In this document: positions 25,291-34,862 of the stretch, in pieces
Layout: the number at the start of each line of letters is the position of its first letter
Position numbering within the stretch: the first letter of the stretch is position 1
Origin: Rufibacter ruber
Lineage (GTDB): Bacteria; Bacteroidota; Bacteroidia; Cytophagales; Hymenobacteraceae
Assembly (NCBI RefSeq): GCF_001647275.1
Contig: NZ_LRMM01000019.1
Coordinates: forward strand, 1-64,000
Direction of reading: 5' to 3'
DNA: 64,000 bases
Notes under the pieces: generated by a model
What the model was told of the DNA's origin: nothing
Database searches by the model: none
The model's input: the letters and a program-made list of their open reading frames with translations, nothing else
Made by a program: the position numbers and the translations under genes

Positions 25291-26337
25291 ATGAACCAGC
25301 ACCTTCTTGATAAGTTCTACCAAGGCGAATGCACCCCAGAGGAGGTGAAAGAGGTGTTAGCGTGGTTTAAATCTCAGGAGCCGTCACAAGAGCAAGAGCA
25401 GCATCTGGCCCAGGAGTGGGAAAAGGCAGAACAGAATAAAGTGGAAGTGGACAGTTTACTTGATGTTGACAAAACATGGCGTTCTGTAGAAGCATCTATT
25501 CTCAGCGAAACAGAAAGTGTAGGAGACGAAGCACGGGTGTTGCCGCTTAGGGGAACGCCTTGGGTTAAGTGGATGAAGGTGGCTGCCTCTGTCTTGCTTC
25601 CCTTGGGCTTGTTGGGGCTGGTGGCCTTATGGTATTTCAACACCACTCCTGCTGGTAAGCTCATGACTATGCAGACAGCCCCTGGAGAGCGTAAGACGGT
25701 GCAGTTGGAAGATGGTTCTACTATCATACTACAGTCAGGGAGCCAGGTGACGTATAGACAGCCTTTTGCAGCTGACCGCAGAGATATCACTTTAGAGGGG
25801 GAGGCCTTTTTTCAAGTGGCCAAAGACAAGCGGCGGCCCTTTGTGGTGAAGTCTGGTGCCATCTACACCCAGGCACTGGGTACTTCATTCAACATCAAAT
25901 ACCTTCCAAATGACACAGCCACTTCAGTGGCATTGGCTACGGGGCTGGTGAAGATCAGCCAAGACCAGAACCACTCAAGGGTGCAACTAGCTCATCTGGT
26001 GCCTGGAGAGCAGTTACAGTTTAACCGTGACAACCAGCAACACCGAGTTTCTACTTTTGAGCACCGCGAGGTATTAAGCTGGAAAGACGGTGTGCTATAC
26101 TTCAAAAAGGCCAGCCTAGGCGAAGTGGTACAGAAGATAGAGCAATGGTACGGTGTAGAGGTGGCGGTAACTGGCCTAAAGCCAGAGAAGATGAAAGAAT
26201 GGAGTTATACGGGCGAATACACAGACCAAAGCCTGCCCCAAGTGCTGGAGGGAATAGGCTTTGTCAAACAGTTTTCTTTTAAAATACAGGACAACCATGT
26301 CCGGCTAAACTTCACAGCTCCTATGCCTATGAAATAG
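25291..26337 (+). CDS. FecR family anti-sigma factor
   Basis: The 348-aa product has a cytosolic N-terminal part with the DUF4880-like beginning (LLDKFYQGECTPEEVKEVLA), one membrane segment (about residues 96-116, VAASVLLPLGLLGLVALWYF) and a periplasmic FecR domain (PGERKTVQLEDGSTIILQSG, DITLEGEAFFQVAKDKRRPF, ALGTSFNIKYLP). The C-terminal DUF4974-like part (LYFKKASLGEVVQKIEQWYG) would contact the STN domain of the SusC-like receptor. It lies between the sigma factor and susC. Confidence 0.94.
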   Translation: MNQHLLDKFYQGECTPEEVKEVLAWFKSQEPSQEQEQHLAQEWEKAEQNKVEVDSLLDVDKTWRSVEASILSETESVGDEARVLPLRGTPWVKWMKVAASVLLPLGLLGLVALWYFNTTPAGKLMTMQTAPGERKTVQLEDGSTIILQSGSQVTYRQPFAADRRDITLEGEAFFQVAKDKRRPFVVKSGAIYTQALGTSFNIKYLPNDTATSVALATGLVKISQDQNHSRVQLAHLVPGEQLQFNRDNQQHRVSTFEHREVLSWKDGVLYFKKASLGEVVQKIEQWYGVEVAVTGLKPEKMKEWSYTGEYTDQSLPQVLEGIGFVKQFSFKIQDNHVRLNFTAPMPMK

Positions 26338-26352
26338 AAGGAAAGATTTTTA

Positions 26353-26381
26353 ACAGGTAGACCACCGGGTGGCCTACCTGT
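26353..26381 (+). other. Hairpin between fecR and susC without a T run
   Basis: ACAGGTAG-CCAC pairs with GTGG-CTACCTGT (one mismatch), only 16 bp after the fecR stop and 83 bp before susC. No T tract follows, so it is a partial terminator, pause site or processing site rather than a clear terminator. Confidence 0.45.
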
Positions 26382-26463
26382 CATTACCTCTACAGTTTGA
26401 TGTTGGCGCATCTGGCTGTGGGAAAGAGGCAGTTAATCAGTTACTAAAAAACACTCCCAATAT

Positions 26464-29400
26464 ATGGAAAAAAACCTTTACTGCTTGTTAAAAGGAGTAA
26501 CCGGGAGAGCTTTGGCTGTATTTTTTATACACTTAGCTTTCTTCTCCTCTGTTTCAGCGGCTCCTGCTGAAGCAACTTCCAATACCATTCAAAAGACTAA
26601 AATTACCCTTTCTATCACCAACGGCACCCTGCAGGACTTCTTCAGAAAGGTAGAGTCAGAGACACTCTTTAAATTCACTTTTGATGAAAATGAAGTTCCC
26701 CGTCAGGCCAAAGTGACGGTACATGCCAAGAATGAGCCGTTAGACAAGGTGCTGGACAAAGTGGCCATAACCACAGATCTGGAGTTCAAGCAGGTAAATA
26801 ATAACATTCATGTTAGACCTAAAAAAGCTAGAGAACAAGGCCCTAAGGCTTCTTTGGAAGTTTTGGAGCAGAACTCCTTCAAACTGTCTGGGAAAGTTAC
26901 TGATGAAAATGGGGCAGGTCTCCCAGGGGTAACCATCTCTTTGAAAGGCACCACCAATGCAACCTCATCAGACGTGAGTGGGGCATTTTCAATGACACTT
27001 CCTTCTGGAAGTGGCACCTTAGTGTTTTCCTACATAGGGTATATCAACCAGGAAGTAGCCATTGAGAATAGAAGTGTTGTCAATGTAGCGCTTGCTCCTG
27101 ATACCAAAGCCCTGCAAGAGGTGGTAGTGGTAGGGTATGGTACGCAGCAACGGGCTGATATTACTGGCTCAGTGGCCGTGATCAATGAGGAAGTATTTGA
27201 AGCTAGACCCAACACACAAGTTGGTAACCTTATTCAGGGGAAAGCCGCTGGGGTTCAGGTTTTGACCAACTCTGGCAAGCCGTCTGCGGGGTTCAACATC
27301 CGTATACGGGGAACGGGCTCTTTATCTGCCAGCAGTGATCCATTATATGTGATTGACGGGGTGCCTACTTCAGATACCAGAAGCTTAAACCCCGCAGATA
27401 TTGAAAGTATTTCTGTTTTGAAAGATGCTTCTTCAGCCGCTATTTATGGTGCACAAGGTGCCAATGGGGTAGTATTAATCACTACTAAAAGAGGAACCTC
27501 AGAGAAGCCAAGGTTTGAATTCAGCACATACGCAGGCTTCTCCCAAGTTTGGAAGACACTAGAAGTACTCAACGCAGAGCAGTACAGAGATTTGATGACT
27601 GAGCTGGGGCAGAACACAGACTGGAATCGCTATACTGGGAATACAGATTGGCAGAAAGAGGTTTTTCAGAACGGAAGCTCCCTCAACTACCAATTGTCAG
27701 TTTCTGGTAAAACAGATAAAACCAACTACTACCTCTCTGGCGGTTGGGTAAAGCAGAATGGCGCCGTGCGCAGCTCTACCATGGACAGAGCCAGCTTTAA
27801 AGTTAACCTTGATCAAAAGTTAAACGACTGGCTCAACGTAGGTGCCAACTTAAGCTATGTACGCTACCATGATGTTGACGTGGCAGATAATCAGGCAGTA
27901 AACCAAGGCGGTGTTATCTTGGGAGTTTTGTCTACGCCTCCGGCTATTGGCATTTACAACCCAGACGGTACGTTTACCAGCAACCCATTTCAGGATTGGG
28001 AGAACCCCATCTCCTCAACTGATGGGTCTGAGCGTAGCTACAAAAATCAACGGTTGTTGGGGAGTGTGTACGGAGAGGTCAATATTTTAAATGGCCTAAA
28101 ATACCGTACCAGCCTTGGGATTGACTTTGTTAATGCCACTTATGATTATTTTCTAGATCCTTTTAGAACCAGCTATGGCAGGGCTAGACAAGGTATTGGC
28201 CGCTACAATACCAATTTGACCAACTACTGGATACTGGATAACACGCTCTCCTATACTAAAACTATTGATAAACATAATTTTAGCGCAATGGTGGGTGGTG
28301 TCTTGCAGAAGTACAGATGGGAAAACTCGTCAATTGAGAGAACAGGTTTTGCCAACATAGCCGTAGAAACGCCCAATGCCGGAGCCACTATTCAATCTGC
28401 CAATGCAGACAAGGATGAAAGAGCTAACAGTTCATTCATTAGTAGGGTTACCTATGACTTTGCAGGCAAATACCTTTTAACTGCAAACTTTAGGGCAGAT
28501 GCCTCCTCTTCCTTTGGGCCCGGTAACAGTATTGGTTACTTTCCTTCACTTTCAGTAGGCTGGAGACTTTCTGAGGAAAGCTTTATGCCGCTCCCAGAAT
28601 TTATGAACGATCTAAAGCTCAGGTTTGGCTGGGGCATGGTTGGAAATGACAATATTGGGAATAATGCTTACCGAGGCTTAGTGGGGGTTGGGGCGAATTA
28701 CCCAATTGGTGGAGTAATTTTACCAGGAACTTATCCTTCCACTATTGGGAATGATGATTTAAAATGGGAAGCCTCTAATCAAACTAATCTTGGGGTTGAT
28801 TTTGCTTTTTTTAACTCCAGAATTGTATTTGTCGCAGACACCTATCTTAAAAAGACTACCGATCTCCTCTTCAGATTGCCGCCGCCTCGGGCTACTGGAT
28901 TTGACACCGGGGTAACCAATGCGGCCAAACTGGAAAACCGTGGGTTAGAGTTTCAGTTAACGACTAGAAATTTTGTAGAGGCCTTTACCTGGGATACAGA
29001 CTTAAATATTTCCTTTAACAGAAACGAGGTGACAGACATTCTAGGGAAAGAACTCCTGAATGGTGGGGTAGCTGGCAGAGGTGAGATAAGTTTGACCACT
29101 GAGGGGGCACCCATTGCAAGGTTCTATGGATACCGTTTTGGTGGTGTTGACCCACAGACAGGTATGGCCTATTATGTTGACAGAAATGGGGAGAGTACGT
29201 TTTCACCAGCCCCAGATGATAGAACCATCATAGGGAACCCTAATCCGGACTTCATTTACGGTATTACCAACACCTTCACCTATAAAAACTTTGGCCTCTC
29301 TATCTTCCTGCAGGGGTCACAGGGCAATGATATTTTCAATGCCACCCGCATTGAAATGGAAAGCATGTCAGATCCCAAGAACCAAGGAATAGAAGTAGTG

Positions 29401-29742
29401 AACCGCTGGCGAAATCCGGGTGATGTCACCAATATCCCAAAAGCAGTTTGGGCAAACACTAACAACTCACGCCTTTCTACCCGCTTTGTAGAAGACGGTT
29501 CTTATATGAGGGTAAAGACCCTGACGTTGAGCTACAACCTGCCCAATACCCTACTCACAAAAGCAAAATTGAATTCAGTAAGGGTATATGTGACGGGTGA
29601 GAACTTACTCACCTTTACAGATTACTCAGGCTTTGATCCAGAGGTGAATGCCTTTGGTGGCAATAACTTAGTGCAGGGGGTAGATTATGGTACCTATCCG
29701 CAGACCCGAAACCTGATCTTTGGTTTGAATATTTCATTTTAA
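26464..29742 (+). CDS. susC: SusC/RagA family TonB-dependent receptor with STN signalling domain
   Basis: The 1092-aa outer-membrane receptor has a signal peptide (to about residue 35), an STN (secretin/TonB N-terminal) domain (about 45-118, ITLSITNGTLQDFFRKVESE), a carboxypeptidase-regulatory-like domain (KLSGKVTDENGAGLPGVTIS), the SusC box LQEVVVVGYGTQ, a plug (IRIRGTGSLSASSDPLYVID, SISVLKDASSAAIYG) and a 22-strand-type barrel ending NLIFGLNISF. It imports oligosaccharides with its SusD partner. The STN domain and the sigma/FecR genes just upstream indicate trans-envelope signalling that induces the locus. Confidence 0.97.
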   Translation: MEKNLYCLLKGVTGRALAVFFIHLAFFSSVSAAPAEATSNTIQKTKITLSITNGTLQDFFRKVESETLFKFTFDENEVPRQAKVTVHAKNEPLDKVLDKVAITTDLEFKQVNNNIHVRPKKAREQGPKASLEVLEQNSFKLSGKVTDENGAGLPGVTISLKGTTNATSSDVSGAFSMTLPSGSGTLVFSYIGYINQEVAIENRSVVNVALAPDTKALQEVVVVGYGTQQRADITGSVAVINEEVFEARPNTQVGNLIQGKAAGVQVLTNSGKPSAGFNIRIRGTGSLSASSDPLYVIDGVPTSDTRSLNPADIESISVLKDASSAAIYGAQGANGVVLITTKRGTSEKPRFEFSTYAGFSQVWKTLEVLNAEQYRDLMTELGQNTDWNRYTGNTDWQKEVFQNGSSLNYQLSVSGKTDKTNYYLSGGWVKQNGAVRSSTMDRASFKVNLDQKLNDWLNVGANLSYVRYHDVDVADNQAVNQGGVILGVLSTPPAIGIYNPDGTFTSNPFQDWENPISSTDGSERSYKNQRLLGSVYGEVNILNGLKYRTSLGIDFVNATYDYFLDPFRTSYGRARQGIGRYNTNLTNYWILDNTLSYTKTIDKHNFSAMVGGVLQKYRWENSSIERTGFANIAVETPNAGATIQSANADKDERANSSFISRVTYDFAGKYLLTANFRADASSSFGPGNSIGYFPSLSVGWRLSEESFMPLPEFMNDLKLRFGWGMVGNDNIGNNAYRGLVGVGANYPIGGVILPGTYPSTIGNDDLKWEASNQTNLGVDFAFFNSRIVFVADTYLKKTTDLLFRLPPPRATGFDTGVTNAAKLENRGLEFQLTTRNFVEAFTWDTDLNISFNRNEVTDILGKELLNGGVAGRGEISLTTEGAPIARFYGYRFGGVDPQTGMAYYVDRNGESTFSPAPDDRTIIGNPNPDFIYGITNTFTYKNFGLSIFLQGSQGNDIFNATRIEMESMSDPKNQGIEVVNRWRNPGDVTNIPKAVWANTNNSRLSTRFVEDGSYMRVKTLTLSYNLPNTLLTKAKLNSVRVYVTGENLLTFTDYSGFDPEVNAFGGNNLVQGVDYGTYPQTRNLIFGLNISF

Positions 29743-29752
29743 TCTGCATGTC

Positions 29753-31237
29753 ATGAGACTTAAAAAAATAGCAGCATATATAACGGCAGGAGTTTTTCTT
29801 GGAGGATTGCCTGCCTGTGAAAGCTTTGTAGATCTTGAGCCAATTTCCAGTCAGACCCAAGACAATGCCTACAGAACAGCCGGTGACGCTGAGGCGGCCT
29901 TAGTTGGTGTCTATGAATCCTTTCAGGCAGAGTATTACATCTGGGACAACCTGGTTTTCAGTGAGATTCTCTCTGATAATTACTACGCAGGTGGTGATAA
30001 TGCTGAAATCTTTGCGGTAGATAACCTGGATATTACCCCCACCAACAGCCGTCTCTGGAATAACTGGAGCCAGATTTACAACGCTATTGCCAAAGCAAAC
30101 GTGGTGCTGCAGAAGGTACCTGAAATCACAGATCCTAGACTGACTGACAATCGCAAGGCACAGATTTTGGGTGAGGCGGCTTTCTTACGCGCGTATCATT
30201 ATTTCCAATTGGTGAAACTGTGGGGTGGGGTGCCGCTTATGTTGGAGCCGGTAAATTCTCTTGATCCATCAGTTACTTCAAAACCAAGAGCCACTGAAGA
30301 GGACGTATACAACCAGATTGTAACAGATTTGACCTTTGCGCTAGACAACCGGCTGCCAGACACCTATGGCGGAGAGGCCAGTGTAAATAAGGCCCGGGCC
30401 ACCCGTGGGGCCGCCAACGCCCTTATGGCGAAAGTGTGGGCGCAGAGACCTACCCGAGACTATAATAAAGTGCTGCAGTACGCCAATGAGGTGATTAGCA
30501 GCCCCACCGGTTACCAGTTGCTTGGTAATTTCAACCATCTGTTTGATGGAGCGCACTACAACAACGCTGAGTCTATCATGGAGGTACAGTTCATTGGTGG
30601 AAACGAAGCCAATTGGGGACCGCAGATGTTACTGCCGCCTTCCCTGAGCGGCGACACATGGCGCAAATTCATGACACCCTCCCATAGCCTGGTAAACGCC
30701 TATAATGCGCAAGGAGATAATATCAGAAAGAACACCACTATTCTGTTTGAGAATGCCCCGTGGTCAGATGAGTTCTGGTCTGTGAATACAGGGGGTAGTG
30801 TGCCGTTTGCCTACCGCTGGAAAAGTGCCAATGGTTGGGCCAGCACCAACCGCCAGTATATTTTCAGGTTGGCAGATATCATGCTCCTAAAGGCAGAAGC
30901 CTTGAATGAGCTAAACCGCCCAGATGACGCCAAACTTGTTCTGAATGAGGTGAGGGACAGAGTAGATCTGGATCCTGTGACTGCCGTTTCTAAGGAGGAT
31001 ATAAAAGATGCCATCTTGAGGGAACGCCGCTTGGAACTGGCTCAGGAAGGACACCGGTGGGATGATCTGCGCCGCTATGGTGTGGCAGTTGAGGTGATGA
31101 ATAATCTAAATGAAATTGACCTTCGCACCAATACCCGGAAAGACTACAATCTGGCACCACATGAGGTGTTCTTGCCTATTCCGCAGTCTGAAATCAACCG
31201 CAACCCAAATCTAAAGCAGACCTCTGGCTATAACTAG
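29753..31237 (+). CDS. susD: SusD/RagB family glycan-binding lipoprotein
   Basis: The 494-aa product has a lipoprotein signal (MRLKKIAAYITAGVFLGG, LPAC) and mature N-terminus ESFVDLEPISSQTQDNAYRT typical of SusD. The TPR-like region (GEAAFLRAYHYFQLVKLWGG) and the C-terminal RagB block (DIMLLKAEALNELNRPDDAK, RERRLELAQEGHRWDDLRR, FLPIPQSEINRNPNLKQ) are clear. It caps the SusC barrel at the cell surface and binds glycan. It starts 10 bp after susC. Confidence 0.97.
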   Translation: MRLKKIAAYITAGVFLGGLPACESFVDLEPISSQTQDNAYRTAGDAEAALVGVYESFQAEYYIWDNLVFSEILSDNYYAGGDNAEIFAVDNLDITPTNSRLWNNWSQIYNAIAKANVVLQKVPEITDPRLTDNRKAQILGEAAFLRAYHYFQLVKLWGGVPLMLEPVNSLDPSVTSKPRATEEDVYNQIVTDLTFALDNRLPDTYGGEASVNKARATRGAANALMAKVWAQRPTRDYNKVLQYANEVISSPTGYQLLGNFNHLFDGAHYNNAESIMEVQFIGGNEANWGPQMLLPPSLSGDTWRKFMTPSHSLVNAYNAQGDNIRKNTTILFENAPWSDEFWSVNTGGSVPFAYRWKSANGWASTNRQYIFRLADIMLLKAEALNELNRPDDAKLVLNEVRDRVDLDPVTAVSKEDIKDAILRERRLELAQEGHRWDDLRRYGVAVEVMNNLNEIDLRTNTRKDYNLAPHEVFLPIPQSEINRNPNLKQTSGYN

Positions 31238-31259
31238 TCACTGGGCTTGAGATGAGAAA

Positions 31260-31299
31260 CTGTTTTTGGGCTGTTTTTTGAAATACAGCCCAAAAACAG
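31260..31299. repeat. Dispersed 40-bp palindrome, copy 18
   Basis: CTGTTTTTGGGCTGTTTT against AAATACAGCCCAAAAACAG. It stands inside the utilisation locus between susD and the SusE-like gene. Confidence 0.95.
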
Positions 31300-31359
31300 G
31301 AAAGGGTTACCAATATGCTGCTTGACCAAAGAAAGATTCATTTCTCATAAACCATCATC

Positions 31360-33074
31360 ATGAAAAAGATAAACGTATTGTTTTATCTTCTGGGCATGCT
31401 GTTTCTGACAGGTGCCTGTGAAGAACAAGATAACATAGAGCCAATCGGCAACTGGGAGTTGAGTGCGCCCGTGCTGGCAGGGCCGGAAGAGAACTCTACC
31501 ATTACCCTCAATCAAGAGGAGCCCAATACGGCCATCAGGTTTGACTGGCAAGCGCAACCTCCAGCAAGAACTACGGGGTGACGTACCGGTTTGTAGTGGA
31601 TAGTGCCGCCAACGCAGATTTCAGTACTCCTATTTTTAGTATGCACACGGGCAACGGCGGCAAGAACAGTTTCATTGAGCCTACCGCCATTGAGCTGGAT
31701 CAGGCGCTTTCTGCAGCTGGGTATGATGCTAATTCAACAGTTCCATTAAAATGGGCAGTAGTGGCACAGTCGCTCAGCAAGGAAATGATTTCTTCTGCCA
31801 AGTTAGTGTCTGTAAAGCGCTTCAAAAACGAGACTGCCACCTTGTATATTTCTGGGTCTGCCACTGAGAAGGGAACAGACGTAGGCCAGGCCATCATGAT
31901 GCGCCCGCGCAAAGACAGCGACGGGAAGCCCACCAATGTGTTTGACGTCTATACAAAATTGACGGCAGGCGGCACTTTCCAGTTTTATAGCCAGCCAAAT
32001 GTGAACTCCATAGTATTCGGCGCAGACGGGAACGGTAAAATCAAGAAGAAAGGGACAGCCATTGCCGCACCCGGTGCCGGTACGTACCGCATCACTGTTG
32101 ATTTGAACAATAACACGTACAGCTTCTTGAAAATAGACAAGTGGAGTGTGGTAGGGGGGGCCTTTGCCTCTGGCTGGGGTGGAGACGAACCCCTGCAGTA
32201 CCAAGGGAATGGGGTGTGGACCTCTGTTGTTGACATTGCAAAGACAGAAGGCTTTATTTTCAGGGCCAATGGAGACTGGGGCGTGGCTATGAAGCGGGTA
32301 AAGGGAACTACCAACCAACTGGTATTAGAGTCTCAGGCTGCCGCCGAAGGAAAGCAGTTTGAGGATATTCCGGCCACCGCCACCGGGAAGCATATTATTA
32401 CCTTGAATCTGTCTGGCGATCAGTATACCTACTCGTTGGTGAAAGACAACAGACCTACTTCTATGCCTGATAAACTATTCTTATTGCAAGGCAGCTACGT
32501 AGTAGCTGAATTCAACATAGACGGTAACAACTTCAGTTCTACGGTTTTCCTGGCTCTTGAAAGCGATAAAGCTTACACCCTGAATTCCGCGCGTGATGGT
32601 TCTGGTACTGCGTTTACCACATCAGCCAAAATTGGGGAAACCGCCTCCCCCAATGCAGATGCGGTATCGGCAACGGTAGATTTTAGAGAAGGAACCGGTG
32701 CTATTGCCGTGGCCCGTGACCAAGCCTACCAGATCACCCTGAACTTCGCCACCAAGAAAATGACTTGGAAGTACTACAACCTAAAGCTGTTTCATTGGAA
32801 CGACAACGGGGGCTGGGATGCCCGCAGTGAATACGTGATGACCTATAAGCACCCATACACCTTTGAGGGGACCCACGCCCTCAGTGCTAATTTTGACAGT
32901 AAGTTCAACTCTCCTTGGGAGGTGCAATTTGGCACAAGCAGCTCTGCTCTTACCGGTAACATGACCAATGGGGGACCTAACTATAAAGGCATCACCCAAG
33001 CAGGTAGTTATAAAGCTACTCTTGTAGTGGGCAATGATTATAAAACCGCTCAGTATTCTTTTGTGAAGCAGTAA
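31360..33074 (+). pseudogene. SusE/SusF-like surface glycan-binding lipoprotein, frameshifted
   Basis: The first frame (31360-31581) encodes a lipoprotein signal (MKKINVLFYLLGMLFLTGAC) and the start of a SusE-type domain (NWELSAPVLAGPEENSTITL), ending after IRFDWQAQPPARTTG. Adding one base near 31552 converts the end to ATSKNYGVTYRFVVDSAA, which is the beginning of the second frame (31578-33074). The joined protein of about 570 aa has an N-terminal SusE domain and several repeated beta-rich binding modules (WSVVGGAFASGWGGDEPLQY, KLFLLQGSYVVAEFNIDG, LKLFHWNDNGGWDARSEYV). It would bind the target glycan on the cell surface. The reading frame is otherwise intact, so a sequence error is as likely as decay. 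Confidence 0.82.
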
Positions 33075-33130
33075 GCATTTGTTCTTGCAGGAGCTTTTGT
33101 ACCCTAAAAGACTGGGTAAATAAGTTAAAG

Positions 33131-33170
33131 CTGTTTTTGACCTGTTTTCAGAAAAAGAGGCTAAAAACAG
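33131..33170. repeat. Dispersed 40-bp palindrome, copy 19
   Basis: CTGTTTTTGACCTGTTTT against AAAAAGAGGCTAAAAACAG, with mismatches in the GC block. It lies between the SusE-like gene and the first GH30 gene. Confidence 0.9.
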
Positions 33171-33291
33171 AAGAGTAGATAGTTGATTTGGTAGTCAGCG
33201 GCCGGTGCTATAGAGGCATCGGCCGAAGGCTGGATAGTTTTACAGGTGTGCCTGATCATTTACCATTGGGCACCATTTTTAAAGTGAAATC

Positions 33292-34773
33292 ATGGTATAC
33301 CGTCTTAATAAAGAAAAACTGAACATGTTCCTGCTGGCTGCAGTGGCCGCTTGGGGAGTGGGCTGCGGAGAGAAATCAGATCCTTCACCAGCTCCACCGC
33401 CGCCAGCGCCACCGGTAGAGACGGGCCCAAGCCAAGTAGCCTTCTGGTTAACCAATCCAGACCGGTCTGCCCAGTTTCAGAAGCAGAACTTGGCCCTGAA
33501 CTTTAAAGCCAGTACCACTACCAACAACAACCTTACCCTGGAGATTGACACCACGCAAACCTACCAGGCTATTGACGGGTTTGGCTACACCCTTACCACC
33601 GGGAGCGCCTATGTCTTAAATCAAATGTCAGCGGCCAGCAGGGCAGATTTGCTCAGGGAGCTGTTCAGCAATGGCAATGCTGATAATACTATTGGGGTGA
33701 GTTACCTGCGTCTGAATTTGGGAGCTTCTGACCTGAGCCCTACCGTGTACTCGTACCAAGATGTGATGGGGGCCGCGTTTAGCCTGGCACCTGACCAAGC
33801 TTATTATATTCCAATTCTTAAGCAGATTCTGGCCATTAACCCCAACATCAAATTGATGGCGTCGCCGTGGTCACCGCCTGCCTGGATGAAGACGAACAAC
33901 AGCCCCATAGGGGGGAGCCTGAGGCCTGAATATTATAATGAGTATGCTGGGTACCTGGTGCAATACATTCAGGATATGAAAGGTCAGGGTATAACCATAG
34001 ATGCCCTCACTATTCAAAATGAGCCGCTGCATGGGGGCAACAACCCTAGTATGGTTATGCAGGGAGAGGAGCAGAAGAACTTTGTAAAGAACAACCTTGG
34101 CCCTGCCTTTAGGGCGGCAAACCTGAACACCAAGATTGTGCTCTATGACCATAACCTTGACCGACCAGATTACCCTATCAGTATCATGAATGACCCGGAG
34201 GCCAAGCAGTACGTAGATGGTTCTGCGTTTCACCTGTATGGTGGCACAATCAATAGAATGTCAGAGGTGCACAACGCTCACCCAGACAAGAACCTGTACT
34301 TTACTGAGCAATGGGTGGGGGCTAATGATGGCGATTTTGCCTCTAATCTAAAATGGCACATAGCAAATGTGATCATTGGCTCCATGCGCAACTGGAGCAA
34401 GAATGCCTTAGAATGGAATCTGGCTGCAGATGCCAACAACCGCCCATTCACTGATGGGGGCTGTAACACCTGCTTGCCGGCCGTTACAGTTGCAGGAAAT
34501 AATGCTACCCGCAATGTGGCATATTATATTATTGCCCATGCTTCTAAGTTTGTAAGGCCAAATTCAGTACGGGTGAAAACTACTCTGAAGAACGCACAGA
34601 ACATTGAGGTCTTCAGCACACTGCAGCACGTCGGTTTTCAAACGTCCACCGGCAAAAAGGTGGTATTGGTTCTGAATGATACCAACGGCGACCAAACCTT
34701 CAACATCAGGTACAGAGGCCAAATTATTACCTCTACCCTGAAGGGTGGTGCCGTGGGTACCTACGTCTGGTAA
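33292..34773 (+). CDS. Glycoside hydrolase family 30 lipoprotein (GH30, copy 1)
   Basis: The 493-aa product has a signal peptide with lipobox GVGC, a Pro-rich linker (SPAPPPPAPPVETG) and a GH30 catalytic domain. The acid/base Glu is E244 in TIQNEPLH and the nucleophile E339 in YFTEQW; supporting blocks are IDGFGYTLTTGSAY, SPWSPPAWMKTN and DGSAFHLYGG. The C-terminal beta-sandwich that flanks the barrel in GH30 is present (VVLVLNDTNGDQTFNIRYRG). GH30 members cleave beta-glucosidic, beta-1,6-glucan or xylan bonds; the substrate is not readable from sequence. It is paralogous to the next gene with identical catalytic spacing. Confidence 0.93.
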   Translation: MVYRLNKEKLNMFLLAAVAAWGVGCGEKSDPSPAPPPPAPPVETGPSQVAFWLTNPDRSAQFQKQNLALNFKASTTTNNNLTLEIDTTQTYQAIDGFGYTLTTGSAYVLNQMSAASRADLLRELFSNGNADNTIGVSYLRLNLGASDLSPTVYSYQDVMGAAFSLAPDQAYYIPILKQILAINPNIKLMASPWSPPAWMKTNNSPIGGSLRPEYYNEYAGYLVQYIQDMKGQGITIDALTIQNEPLHGGNNPSMVMQGEEQKNFVKNNLGPAFRAANLNTKIVLYDHNLDRPDYPISIMNDPEAKQYVDGSAFHLYGGTINRMSEVHNAHPDKNLYFTEQWVGANDGDFASNLKWHIANVIIGSMRNWSKNALEWNLAADANNRPFTDGGCNTCLPAVTVAGNNATRNVAYYIIAHASKFVRPNSVRVKTTLKNAQNIEVFSTLQHVGFQTSTGKKVVLVLNDTNGDQTFNIRYRGQIITSTLKGGAVGTYVW

Positions 34774-34862
34774 CTTATAGACTTTTTACAATCTCCCAAA
34801 CAGGCACAGCTAAGATAATCTGCCCAATAGCAGACTTCTTAGCCGTGCCCAAAAAACTAAAA

